From assembly GCA_020429495.1 (NCBI GenBank), contig JAGQLJ010000048.1, positions 1 to 18,782 on the forward strand: a stretch of 18,782 bases of DNA. The letters are read 5' to 3'. The position numbers were made by a program, and so were the translations under genes. Under the pieces are notes generated by a model. It saw nothing but the letters and a program-made list of their open reading frames with translations, was not told the DNA's origin and made no database searches. Position 1 is the stretch's first letter. Each line of letters starts with the position of its first letter. Shown piece by piece: positions 7,337 to 14,168 of the stretch. The stretch comes from Candidatus Dojkabacteria bacterium. Lineage in GTDB: Bacteria; Patescibacteriota; Dojkabacteria; J137.

Positions 7337-7468
7337 ATGAGTTTTCTAATATTTTTACTACATTTCTTTTTTATCGGTGGAATATTTGCCGCAGGTGTTA
7401 CTATAGGGTACAAATGGAAAGCTAATATTAGCTCTATTTGGGGAAAATATTCACAAAGAAAAAACTAA
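7337..7468 (+). CDS. small membrane protein (43 aa), unknown
   Basis: An unrecognised 43-codon ORF starting MSFLIFLLHFFFIGGIFAAG. Residues 2-24 form one membrane-spanning segment, followed by a basic, polar tail (YKWKAN... to SQRKN). An in-frame TAA lies two codons before the ATG, so the start cannot be far upstream. It has a good promoter spacing with TACAAT 5 nt before the ATG and no Shine-Dalgarno. Its TAA overlaps the last bases of the convergent ABC-F gene. The single-helix plus basic-tail layout looks like a genuine small membrane protein, but there is no homology evidence. Confidence 0.45.
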   Translation: MSFLIFLLHFFFIGGIFAAGVTIGYKWKANISSIWGKYSQRKN

Positions 7469-8916
7469 ATACTTTTCAAATCCTTATCAGAAATTGTCAT
7501 TATCCTATTTGGCTCAATTTGCTGTGCAAAATATCTATCATGGGAAACAAGAATAATTGCACCCTTATATTCTCGAAGTGCATGCTCAATTGCTTCCTTT
7601 GTTTGAATATCTAAGTGATTAGTTGGTTCATCTAAAATTAAGCATTCATAATCATTCTGTGCAAATATAGCAAAAGTTAATCTAGCTTTTTGTCCAGGAC
7701 TTAATCTTTTAACCATCTGCGTTTGTAAAGTAGTATCAAATAAAAACTTATCTAGAACTTTATAAGACTTAGCCCATTCCACACTAGTCATTCGATAGAA
7801 ATATTCCTGCACGGTTTCAGTTATGTCATCTTCAACTGTGTCTTGGGCAAAATAGGTCCAGTTAATATTAGCTCCCCATTTTATTTCACCTTTTGTTGGA
7901 GCTAGCTCACCAACCAAAAGTTTAATTAAAGTAGACTTTCCTGTTCCATTTGGACCTTTTATCCAAATCTTTTCACTCCCATAGATTTCTAAATTTATAT
8001 CTTTTAATAGTAAATTATCCTGGTTGTATTCAAACGATAAATCTTCTATTTGTAATATTCTTTTTCTTCCATGCACATTCCCGGATAGTGCAATATCAGA
8101 TATTTTTATTTCTTCATATAAATCAACTTCATTACTCAAGACTTCACGCTCCATTCTTTTCTTTGCTGCAGAAACAGCTTTCCCTCTTTTCTTTGAATCA
8201 CTAATTTTTCTTGCATTTGCTAGTAAAGTTTCTAGCTGTTTTCTTTTTTGTTCCTGTAGCTTAAATTCTTTTTCTCTATCAGCAATTCGATCTTGTTTTT
8301 GTTTTAAAAAATCTTCGTAGTTTCCTTTATAAATGTTTAGCTTATGTTCATCAATTTCAAATACAGTATTAATTGTATTATTCAAAAACATTCTATCGTG
8401 AGAAATGATAATGCAGATTCCTGGAAACCTTTTTATAAATTTTTCAAATACGGTAATTCCATGAATATCTAAATGGTTTGTTGGCTCGTCTAATAATAAA
8501 ATAGTAGGTTCGTCTAAAAGTAATTTTGTTAGATAAAGTTTCATTATTTGCCCAGGGCTTAAAGTGCTCATATGTTGAAATTCATCAATTTCTCCAAACT
8601 CCAGTTGGTTTAAAATCTTTTCTACACGCCACAGATCAGAGTAAATATCTTCTATTAGAGATTCCATATACACACCCAGATATTCAAATTCATCTCTAAG
8701 AGTAAATGTTTGTGGAAGATAAGCAATTTTTTCATTAACCAAGTGAATTTCACCTTCTAATGGGGCTTCTTCTCCAGAAATTATTTTTAATAAAGTAGTT
8801 TTACCACAACCATTTAGCCCAACTAGACCAACATTCTCACTATTTCCGAGAATAAAATTTATATCCTCGAAAAGAGGACGTGAATATTCCATTGTTAGGT
8901 GTTCTGCTTTTAACAT
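7465..8916 (-). CDS. ABC-F family ATPase (ribosome-associated)
   Basis: A soluble protein with two ABC ATPase domains and no membrane segments, as in ABC-F factors, which bind the ribosomal E site and act in translation or antibiotic resistance. Residue numbers count from a GTG at 8922. Walker A sites are GLNGCGKTT (35-43) and GPNGTGKST (323-331). The signatures both read LSPGQ (121-125 and 407-411), and the Walker B/D-loops both read LDEPTNHLD. The inter-domain linker at about 200-270 is a charged coiled coil rich in Lys, Arg and Glu. LSPGQ replaces the more common LSGGQ in both halves. I chose the ATG at 8916 (Met3); the GTG two codons upstream is also possible, and neither has a Shine-Dalgarno. 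I cannot tell a housekeeping factor (EttA/Uup-like) from a resistance type. Confidence 0.9.
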   Translation of the reverse strand: MLKAEHLTMEYSRPLFEDINFILGNSENVGLVGLNGCGKTTLLKIISGEEAPLEGEIHLVNEKIAYLPQTFTLRDEFEYLGVYMESLIEDIYSDLWRVEKILNQLEFGEIDEFQHMSTLSPGQIMKLYLTKLLLDEPTILLLDEPTNHLDIHGITVFEKFIKRFPGICIIISHDRMFLNNTINTVFEIDEHKLNIYKGNYEDFLKQKQDRIADREKEFKLQEQKRKQLETLLANARKISDSKKRGKAVSAAKKRMEREVLSNEVDLYEEIKISDIALSGNVHGRKRILQIEDLSFEYNQDNLLLKDINLEIYGSEKIWIKGPNGTGKSTLIKLLVGELAPTKGEIKWGANINWTYFAQDTVEDDITETVQEYFYRMTSVEWAKSYKVLDKFLFDTTLQTQMVKRLSPGQKARLTFAIFAQNDYECLILDEPTNHLDIQTKEAIEHALREYKGAIILVSHDRYFAQQIEPNRIMTISDKDLKSI

Positions 8917-8924
8917 GACCACAA

Positions 8925-8946
8925 GAGATAAGTTAACTATTATCTC
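8925..8946. promoter_or_regulatory. palindrome upstream of the ABC-F gene
   Basis: GAGATAA and TTATCTC are 7-bp inverted repeats around an 8-nt centre containing GTTAAC. They lie just upstream of the ABC-F start and 28 bp past the stop of the preceding gene. It could be an operator or a weak terminator; no U-run is present. Confidence 0.3.
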
Positions 8947-8974
8947 ATAAGTGTAGGGATTTGACTGTTAAGTT

Positions 8975-9724
8975 TTATTGTTCGTTTGTTGTTTTTATAA
9001 ACGAACCTTCATCTAACCTTAAAATTAATAGCCTAATTGATTGAATAATAGTTACATAACTAAATTCTTTTGGATTAATCGTTTTTGGTGAAATAATTTC
9101 TAGTAATGCATCTAGCTTATTAAGCATAGGTATATTAGACAATAAGTGGTTTTCAATATCATAAAATGAAGTTATACAATCTTTTGCATAAGCTACTAAT
9201 ACAGACTCAGGTATTTTATCTAGTTGGGAAAAATAAATACTAAAAGCATCATCTATAAAACGTCTTAATGTTGCATCACTTTGTCCTTGTAAAAGGAAAG
9301 CATTTACTTCAAGAAAGAGATTTCTTTCTTCTGCTCGTTTTACTAAATGGGCTTCAAGTTCACCTAGCTGTTCTTTATATCTGAATGATTGATTACTTGT
9401 TCCACTATGATGGTAGATTTGTGCTATATGTGACTTTAAATTCTTTGCATAGGGATTATTAGACAAAGCAGATTGAGAAATCCCATATTTAGACAATACT
9501 TGTGAAATTTGCTCTTCAGAAGCTTGATTACTTGAAAGAGAAACATATCTACAAATATTGGGAAACACTTTGTACATATCATCAAATATTTCCCCGACTT
9601 TAGAAAGATCAGTTATATTCTTATGATATTTAAAGAAATCTGCAAGAAAATTCTGTAGTCCTTCTTCAGGGTATTCGTGTGGAATTTCAGTTTCATCAAT
9701 TCCCTGTTGATCTAAATTGCCCAT
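8975..9724 (-). CDS. hypothetical protein (249 aa)
   Basis: Not recognised. The 249-residue product has no signal peptide or membrane segment and appears mostly alpha-helical. The N-terminus is acidic (many Glu and Asp in the first 25 residues). A central charged helix around 118-138 is followed by amphipathic helices to the end. There are few Cys and no metal-binding cluster or nucleotide-binding motif. The ATG lies 7 nt after TTAACT, consistent with a leaderless start. The ABC-F gene follows on the same strand after a short palindrome, so the two might be co-transcribed. A cytoplasmic protein of unknown role. Confidence 0.65.
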   Translation of the reverse strand: MGNLDQQGIDETEIPHEYPEEGLQNFLADFFKYHKNITDLSKVGEIFDDMYKVFPNICRYVSLSSNQASEEQISQVLSKYGISQSALSNNPYAKNLKSHIAQIYHHSGTSNQSFRYKEQLGELEAHLVKRAEERNLFLEVNAFLLQGQSDATLRRFIDDAFSIYFSQLDKIPESVLVAYAKDCITSFYDIENHLLSNIPMLNKLDALLEIISPKTINPKEFSYVTIIQSIRLLILRLDEGSFIKTTNEQ

Positions 9725-9814
9725 ATAATAAAGTTAATCGTTGGAAATATAACACGGATTATAAATATTTCAAATTTAGACAATACGTAACTGGAAGTCA
9801 AAATCTAAAAGAAC

Positions 9815-9820
9815 TAAACT
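9815..9820 (+). promoter_or_regulatory. candidate -10 (leaderless) for the 7-TM gene
   Basis: TAAACT ends 6 nt before the ATG at 9827, so RNA would start at the start codon. The -35 region is weak. Confidence 0.35.
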
Positions 9821-9826
9821 GTATAT

Positions 9827-10477
9827 ATGATCTTTGAATATAGAGCACTTATTCTTGCAGTAATTGAAATAGCTATTATGCTTTTTGTGCTGAGCAGAGG
9901 AGTTAGTTTTAAGAAATTAATTGCGTCTATCATTTTCTTTTTAGCAATGTATCAAATTGGAGAAGCAATTCTGTTGCTTACAGATTATGATATGACGGGA
10001 CTAAAAATTGCCTATTTTGCAACAACTTTGCTTCCAGGACTAGGGCTAATTTTAGTAGAGAAACTATCAAAAGAAGAAAGGTTTGGAAAATATGTACTAA
10101 CTTTTGGTGCAGTGTTGTCAGTCTTATTTGTATTGCTTCCAGAGCCAGTTTATTTTCATGAAAAAATAAGTTGTATTTTGAAAATCACCTCTGCGGGTAA
10201 TACTGGATTTTTCTATAACACTTGGGCAGTTTATTATCTTGGTACATTAGCACTATCAATAATCTATATTATTTGGCTAATTTGGAAAGCAAATACAGCT
10301 AATGAAAGATATAACCTTTGGCTTATGCTTCTTGCATATCTGGCTTTCTTCCCATCTTCAATTATTTTGGTTTATATTTTAAAGCTCGATTTTGCTTTTA
10401 CAGCTTCAGTAATGTGCAGTTTGGCGGTGATTACAACTTTTATTGTTGGGTTTATTTCGGTAAGGAAAATGAAGTAG
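9827..10477 (+). CDS. seven-transmembrane protein, sensor-like, unknown
   Basis: A 216-residue integral membrane protein with seven likely helices at about 7-23, 30-51, 58-77, 88-104, 130-153, 162-185 and 188-211. A short basic C-terminus (SVRKMK) would be cytoplasmic if the N-terminus is outside. The helix count and spacing resemble the N-terminal 7TM sensing region of some histidine kinases, but here nothing follows: no kinase, GGDEF or other output domain. It is a stand-alone membrane module of unknown function. It converges with the NYN gene with only 7 bp between stops, and no terminator hairpin is evident there. Confidence 0.7.
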   Translation: MIFEYRALILAVIEIAIMLFVLSRGVSFKKLIASIIFFLAMYQIGEAILLLTDYDMTGLKIAYFATTLLPGLGLILVEKLSKEERFGKYVLTFGAVLSVLFVLLPEPVYFHEKISCILKITSAGNTGFFYNTWAVYYLGTLALSIIYIIWLIWKANTANERYNLWLMLLAYLAFFPSSIILVYILKLDFAFTASVMCSLAVITTFIVGFISVRKMK

Positions 10478-10484
10478 AGAATTA

Positions 10485-11003
10485 TTATCTTCTTCTCAAC
10501 TTAGATTTAAATAGTAGTTTTTTACCATCTTCTATTGCAACAAAGTCATCTGCAGCATCCATCAGTTCGTTATTAGCAGTCTTTTTAAAAGCAACAACCT
10601 CAACCAAACAACCAACTTGCTGAAGATAAGTTACAACAGGTCTAAAGTCACCATCACCTGAGCAGAGTATTATTGAATCTACTTTTGGTGCAAGCCTAAC
10701 GGCATCCATTGCAATTCCAACATCCCAGTCACCTTTTTTTGCACCACCAAAAAATGTTTGAAGCGGTTTTTCTTTTGTTTCAAAACCTGCTGTATTAACT
10801 GCATCAAAAAAATCATTTTCTTCACCTTCTGGATTTGCGTTTATTACGTACGCAATTGCTCTAGTTAAAATTCTTCCTTGCACGCAATAATTTAGGAGTT
10901 CTTTATAGTTTACTTTGGAGTTGTAAAGATTGCGGGCAGAGTAGTAAAGATTTTGCACATCAACTAAAACCGCAACTCTTTGGTTTGGATTTCTTACTAT
11001 CAT
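10485..11003 (-). CDS. NYN domain protein (LabA/DUF88-like)
   Basis: A 172-residue single-domain protein of the NYN family, part of the PIN-like nuclease superfamily, where acidic residues bind divalent metal for RNA cleavage. The expected acidic positions are visible: Asp15 and Asn18 in VLVDVQN, Asp92/Asp94 in KGDWD, Asp100, and Asp117/Asp119 in CSGDGDF. The middle segment also matches the family layout (GAKKGDWDVGIAMDA). The C-terminus is basic. RNA cleavage is the family expectation; the substrate is unknown. The ATG is 6 nt after an extended -10, with no Shine-Dalgarno. Confidence 0.88.
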   Translation of the reverse strand: MIVRNPNQRVAVLVDVQNLYYSARNLYNSKVNYKELLNYCVQGRILTRAIAYVINANPEGEENDFFDAVNTAGFETKEKPLQTFFGGAKKGDWDVGIAMDAVRLAPKVDSIILCSGDGDFRPVVTYLQQVGCLVEVVAFKKTANNELMDAADDFVAIEDGKKLLFKSKLRRR

Positions 11004-11009
11004 AGTCTT

Positions 11010-11018
11010 AGTTTAGCA
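11010..11018 (-). promoter_or_regulatory. extended -10 (leaderless) of the NYN gene
   Basis: TGCTAAACT on the minus strand is an extended -10 ending 6 nt before the ATG at 11003. The 30-bp gap after the upstream gene is just large enough for it. Confidence 0.45.
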
Positions 11019-11033
11019 TGAATTTTTTATAGA

Positions 11034-11555
11034 TTATCTACACAGGTCTTCCCAATGTGAAAGTCCTTGAGACCTCATCCTCTTATATAATTCAATAGTG
11101 AAGTTTACTCCACGGACTAGCTCCGGTTTAGCAATCATACCATTTGAATTGACTTGTAGATCAATAAAAGGTACTCCAATAATATTATCGTAAATATAGT
11201 CAAAGTTTGTAAATTTATCTTTTTCTAGCTCATTTATAAAACCATCTTCAATCATACTATGTATACATCCATCTTTTATACTAATTACTCTGTCATGCTT
11301 TTCAAGTATAGCCTCAAATGTAAGTAAAGCATCTTCATCTAGAGGTTCTTCATTTTTAATTTCTTCGATTTCTTCAGAAGCCATATCTCTGTATTGCTCT
11401 TTCAAACCAGTAAATACCATATGAAAATTATTAAATGCTTTAGATATATTTTTGACACCAACAAAAGCTAATGTTTCAATTGACATTTCTTCTGGATTGT
11501 CTCTTAAGTAGTCCCAAGTTATTCCGTCGTCTAAAGTTGGATCTGTCGGTTCCAT
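11034..11555 (-). CDS. hypothetical acidic protein (173 aa)
   Basis: Not recognised. A soluble, acidic 173-residue protein without signal peptide or membrane segments. Residues 60-75 are very Glu-rich (SEEIEEIKNEEPLDED), between predicted helices. The C-terminal third mixes short strands with an amphipathic helix (ELVRGVNFTIELYKRMRSQG). No catalytic motif is apparent. The ATG stands 6 nt after TAAATT. It lies upstream of the NYN gene on the same strand, but that gene has its own promoter-like sequence, so co-expression is uncertain. Confidence 0.65.
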   Translation of the reverse strand: MEPTDPTLDDGITWDYLRDNPEEMSIETLAFVGVKNISKAFNNFHMVFTGLKEQYRDMASEEIEEIKNEEPLDEDALLTFEAILEKHDRVISIKDGCIHSMIEDGFINELEKDKFTNFDYIYDNIIGVPFIDLQVNSNGMIAKPELVRGVNFTIELYKRMRSQGLSHWEDLCR

Positions 11556-11561
11556 AATATT

Positions 11562-11567
11562 AATTTA
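11562..11567 (-). promoter_or_regulatory. candidate -10 (leaderless)
   Basis: TAAATT on the minus strand ends 6 nt before the ATG at 11555. The sequence around it is AT-rich, so this is suggestive only. Confidence 0.3.
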
Positions 11568-11616
11568 ATAAGTGTTTGTGCGGATTTTACCTATCTCAGA
11601 TAATATTGTCAATTTA

Positions 11617-12939
11617 TCATTTACCAAAAAACTTTTCACTAAACTTAATTCCCTTTTTCAAAACCCCAATATCAAAATTCTCATTAGCAGCGTGCATGTC
11701 AGAATCTTCATTTGCCAAATTTATTAATCCACCAGGAATTTGAAGCTCATTTTGAATCAAAACTCCAATTGGAACAATAGCTCCTTGATATAGCTTTAAA
11801 ACCTGTTTTCCAAAAACTTCTTCTAGAATACTAATTGAAGATTCAAGATAAGTATTATCTGTGTTTAAAAATACTCCTGGAGAATCTTGATCATAAATAA
11901 TTTCAAAATCTGCGTAATCAGCAATTATAGATTCTATATGTTTTGAAAATAATTTCTTAAATTCATTTGGTGTGATATCAGGTCTCAATCTAAAGTTAAG
12001 TTTTACACTTGCTTTTCCAGGCACTGCATTTCTAAATCCATTTCCTGTATATCCAGAGTTAAATCCTGTTACTTCCATAGATGTGAATAGTCCATTTCTT
12101 GTGAATGGATCAATTTCTTCGTCATAAAAAATTACTTTTGTTCCGGTTGTAACTAAAAGTTCATCTGCAGAAATTGGAATTGATTTATTATTTTCAATGA
12201 TTGTTACATCAATCATGTCAATCTCTTCATTTAATCCTTCAATATTCAACCAGTGTTCTTCGTCTTTTAGAATATTAATAATTCTTGCTGCTTCTTCTGC
12301 TGCATTTGGAACTATTCCTCCATACATTCCAGAGTGTAAATCCTTTCCAGATGTTTTAATCTTAAGCTCACAATTAATAACACCTCTAAAAGAAACGTCA
12401 ATCGTTGGATAATCTTGTAAAATTGGTCCATCTGAAATTATAAAGAAATCACTTTTTAGTAGATTTTTGTGATCTGCAATAAAATTATCAATTTCAACTG
12501 AACCAGATTCTTCGTCTCCTTCAATTAAAAATTTAATATTGTATTTTAATTTTCCTTCTTTAATCAGATTAAATATTGTTGCGATATGAACAAGTACTTG
12601 CCCTTTATTATCAACAATACCACGAGCATAAAGCTTTCCATCTCTCTCATCTACAACAAAGGGCTCGCTATCCCAGCCATCTTCTAAGCTAGCTGGTTGA
12701 ACATCGTAGTGACCATAAATTAAGCAAGTTTCGGCATCTTTAAGCTTGTTGTATTCAGCATATGCAAACGGATTTCCATATCCTTCAATAATTTTTACAT
12801 CAAAATCATATTCTTTAAAAATTTTCTCTAAATATTTTGCCGTTGCCATCATTTCATCCTTATATTCAGGATCGGTTGAAATGCTTTTGAAGCTTATGAA
12901 TTTATCAAGCAATTGTCTGTAAAGAGAGTAGGTGTCCAT
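11617..12939 (-). CDS. M20 family metallopeptidase (dipeptidase/deacylase-like)
   Basis: A 440-residue cytoplasmic zinc peptidase of family M20 (carboxypeptidase/dipeptidase/deacylase group). Likely metal and catalytic residues are His77 and Asp79 in YGHYDVQP, Asp110 in RGIVDNKGQ, the EGDEESGS segment with Glu143/Glu144, Asp170 in ISDGP, and His416 in DSDMHAANENF. LHSGMYGG near 200 marks the start of the dimerisation domain. This fits the dipeptidase-like subgroup that hydrolyses small peptides. The exact substrate cannot be read from sequence. There is no signal peptide. It has its own promoter with a perfect TATAAT and a leader of about 15 nt without a Shine-Dalgarno. Confidence 0.9.
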   Translation of the reverse strand: MDTYSLYRQLLDKFISFKSISTDPEYKDEMMATAKYLEKIFKEYDFDVKIIEGYGNPFAYAEYNKLKDAETCLIYGHYDVQPASLEDGWDSEPFVVDERDGKLYARGIVDNKGQVLVHIATIFNLIKEGKLKYNIKFLIEGDEESGSVEIDNFIADHKNLLKSDFFIISDGPILQDYPTIDVSFRGVINCELKIKTSGKDLHSGMYGGIVPNAAEEAARIINILKDEEHWLNIEGLNEEIDMIDVTIIENNKSIPISADELLVTTGTKVIFYDEEIDPFTRNGLFTSMEVTGFNSGYTGNGFRNAVPGKASVKLNFRLRPDITPNEFKKLFSKHIESIIADYADFEIIYDQDSPGVFLNTDNTYLESSISILEEVFGKQVLKLYQGAIVPIGVLIQNELQIPGGLINLANEDSDMHAANENFDIGVLKKGIKFSEKFFGK

Positions 12940-12960
12940 AAGAAAGTTTTAATTGTAACT

Positions 12961-12969
12961 ATTATAGCA
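12961..12969 (-). promoter_or_regulatory. extended -10 promoter of the M20 peptidase gene
   Basis: TGCTATAAT on the minus strand is a perfect extended -10, 21 nt before the ATG. No -35 match at normal spacing. Confidence 0.6.
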
Positions 12970-13019
12970 GACAAGAAAAACAATTCTTCATGGCTCGCAC
13001 TATGGGACGAGTTTCGAAC

Positions 13020-13754
13020 TTATAGTTTATAATCAAATCCGCTTCGACTCCAAAACCAAAGAGGTGAATGAACATCTATAGGATCAATAGTACTTTCTTT
13101 AAGTAAGGTTCTCCATATTTGTGAGATAGTATCTCTGCTCATAGAATCAGCTTCTTTCTGACTAATGACTTTAAGCTTTATACTTGCTTGCAAAACATGT
13201 GTATCTGGAGCAATTTCAATGTAACTTCTATTTTTTAATGGTACTTCTCCGTACGTGCTCATGATAAACATCCAGTAATTAAATATTTTAGGTCCAGATA
13301 AATATGGAAATTCTTTTTTATGTACTATTTGTATAGCATTTTTTATTTCTAAAAAATCATTATCATATTTATCAAATAAATTGCTTAAACTGTGAAAATT
13401 ATCCTTTATCCCTCGTGCAACTCGAGACCATGTATCTATATGTTTATTTGGTTGTAAAGCAAGTTTGTGTTTAGTAAGTTTCTCTCTAAGTTCAGGGATA
13501 TTTTGACTAGTTACTGAGTTTAAATTGAAAACTCCATGTGTGCTCTTATCTTCGAAAGTCTTTTTTGCAGATTCCCAAAGAGTATAGCTATTACGTTGAT
13601 AGTTTAGTGCCATAGGAAGAGTGTAGTATATACGTTTTTCTTCAAGATTTGAAAATTGTGGAGCTGTCTCTTCTGGCATTGTTGTATCACACAATAATCC
13701 TTTTTGATAAGCATCTAAAAGTTTTTTGATATTTGATATTAATTCACTATCCAT
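13020..13754 (-). CDS. possible HhH-GPD DNA glycosylase-like protein
   Basis: A 244-residue soluble protein. Residues 149-165 (FPYLSGPKIFNYWMFIM) resemble a helix-hairpin-helix with a Gly-Pro-Lys turn (Lys156). After about 20 residues comes APDTHVLQASIKL, similar to the VDTHVxRVxxRL segment that carries the catalytic Asp (here Asp184) in the HhH-GPD superfamily. Those enzymes excise damaged bases. A further His229 (DVHSPLWFWSRSG) sits where related proteins have conserved C-terminal residues. There is no Cys cluster for an iron-sulfur site. The N-terminal half, with TLPMALNYQRNSYTLW, is not one I can assign. The family call is inference from local motifs. The ATG lies 7 nt after TATACT, so the transcript may be leaderless. 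Confidence 0.55.
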   Translation of the reverse strand: MDSELISNIKKLLDAYQKGLLCDTTMPEETAPQFSNLEEKRIYYTLPMALNYQRNSYTLWESAKKTFEDKSTHGVFNLNSVTSQNIPELREKLTKHKLALQPNKHIDTWSRVARGIKDNFHSLSNLFDKYDNDFLEIKNAIQIVHKKEFPYLSGPKIFNYWMFIMSTYGEVPLKNRSYIEIAPDTHVLQASIKLKVISQKEADSMSRDTISQIWRTLLKESTIDPIDVHSPLWFWSRSGFDYKL

Positions 13755-13761
13755 TAGGGAA

Positions 13762-13767
13762 AGTATA
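13762..13767 (-). promoter_or_regulatory. candidate -10 (leaderless) of the 244-aa gene
   Basis: TATACT on the minus strand is separated by 7 nt from the ATG at 13754, placing the RNA start on the initiation codon. Confidence 0.45.
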
Positions 13768-13822
13768 TTTTATATGGAGTAATTTGGAAAGTTCGAAATT
13801 CAGATACTCCGCGTGCTGGATT

Positions 13823-13858
13823 CCTGCCCGCAACGCTTCGCGCAGCGATGCAGGCGGG
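13823..13858. repeat. REP-like hairpin, tRNA copy 1
   Basis: A 36-bp GC-rich imperfect palindrome beginning CCTGCCCGCAACGC and ending GATGCAGGCGGG, in a genome that is otherwise AT-rich. It is identical to the copy at 13894-13929 and matches the copy in fmt at 30 of 36 positions. Confidence 0.8.
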
Positions 13859-13893
13859 CGAACCATAGAAGAATATGCTCCGCGTGCTGGATT

Positions 13894-13929
13894 CCTGCCC
13901 GCAACGCTTCGCGCAGCGATGCAGGCGGG
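13894..13929. repeat. REP-like hairpin, tRNA copy 2
   Basis: Second identical 36-bp hairpin, 71 bp from the first. It splits GGATT from CGAACC of the tRNA-Asn T-arm (plus-strand reading). Confidence 0.8.
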
Positions 13930-13935
13930 CGAACC

Positions 13936-14034
13936 ATAGAAGAATATGCTCCGCGTGCTGGATTCGAACCAGCAACCTGTCGATTAACAGTCGAATGCTC
14001 TACCGTTGAGCTAACGCGGAGCATATTCTTCTAT
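13936..14034. repeat. perfect 21-bp inverted repeat around the tRNA acceptor stem
   Basis: The arms are 13936-13956 and 14014-14034. Seven bases of each arm are the tRNA acceptor stem. The other 14 (ATAGAAGAATATGC and its complement) lie in the 5' leader and in the discriminator base plus 3' trailer. The precursor would fold as a continuous 21-bp helix. Confidence 0.8.
13949..14020 (-). tRNA. trnN: tRNA-Asn (GTT)
   Basis: A complete 72-nt tRNA on the minus strand. The acceptor stem is TCCGCGT/ACGCGGA with discriminator G. The D-stem is GCTC/GAGC. The anticodon loop CTGTTAA holds GTT, which reads Asn codons. The T-arm is GCTGG, TTCGAAT, CCAGC. The anticodon stem has four pairs plus a T/C mismatch at its outer end. 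CCA is not encoded, so it must be added after 3' trimming. Leader and trailer are complementary over 14 nt, which could affect RNase P and 3' processing. It lies downstream of a 5' tRNA half and a strong promoter. Confidence 0.95.
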
Positions 14035-14070
14035 AATTATTGTCAATTTAGTAATTCCATATTAGCCTAT

Positions 14071-14114
14071 CTGTCGATTAACAGTCGAATGCTCTACCGT
14101 TGAGCTAACGCGGA
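14071..14114 (-). pseudogene. 5' half of tRNA-Asn (truncated duplicate)
   Basis: These 44 nt are identical to the first 44 nt of the intact tRNA-Asn 94 bp away: acceptor 5' strand, D-arm, anticodon arm and two variable-loop bases. There is no T-arm or 3' acceptor strand, so it cannot be a functional tRNA. It lies closest to the extended -10 promoter, so it is probably the 5' remnant of the original gene that was interrupted, with the intact copy being the duplicate. Confidence 0.85.
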
Positions 14115-14132
14115 ATGCGAAAGTCTGGATGA

Positions 14133-14141
14133 ATTATATCA
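14133..14141 (-). promoter_or_regulatory. extended -10 promoter of the tRNA-Asn locus
   Basis: TGATATAAT on the minus strand is a perfect extended -10. A start about 7 nt on, near 14126, would give a 12-nt leader before the 5' tRNA half at 14114. This supports the half being the original tRNA position. Confidence 0.6.
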
Positions 14142-14168
14142 TCAACACTTAGCTCAGGAAAATATTTT

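Larger units (their letters stand above)
13012..13798. repeat. 10-bp inverted repeats enclosing the 244-aa gene
   Basis: TTTCGAACTT at 13012-13021 and its reverse complement AAGTTCGAAA at 13789-13798 bracket the gene at 13020-13754 almost exactly. The core TTCGAA is itself palindromic, which raises the chance of coincidence. No target duplication was found. Confidence 0.35.
13807..13948 (-). repeat. two 71-bp tandem units carrying the tRNA-Asn 3' end split by a REP-like hairpin
   Basis: Units 13807-13877 and 13878-13948 are identical. On the minus strand each reads CATATTCTTCTAT, GGTTCG, the 36-bp hairpin, then AATCCAGCACGCGGAG. GGTTCG plus AATCC is the T-arm of tRNA-Asn, so the hairpin sits in the T-loop of a duplicated tRNA 3' end. 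The third period (from 13949) is the intact tRNA. They lie directly in the tRNA's 3' trailer and are probably transcribed with it. No protein is encoded. Confidence 0.85.

Noticed and set aside
7195..7425. Plus-strand 76-codon ORF
   Set aside because: It overlaps the start of the beta-helix gene and has unlikely composition; the shorter ORF at 7337-7468 in another frame has a promoter and membrane-protein features.
12990..13030. Possible tRNA 3' fragment (GTTCGAAACTCG on the minus strand)
   Set aside because: The bases needed for a T-stem do not pair, and no acceptor or anticodon arm is found.
13807..13948. CRISPR-like array
   Set aside because: The units are tandem 71-bp copies with no unique spacers and contain tRNA sequence.
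13733..14103. Overlapping ORFs of 68-96 codons on both strands
   Set aside because: They run through the tRNA-Asn gene and the 71-bp repeats; their repeated peptides are translations of the repeats, not proteins.
13807..14114. Split tRNA joined in trans from the 5' half and a 3' fragment
   Set aside because: The 5' half stops at nucleotide 44 and the 3' pieces begin in the T-arm and are broken by the hairpin, so together they do not make a tRNA; an intact copy lies between.
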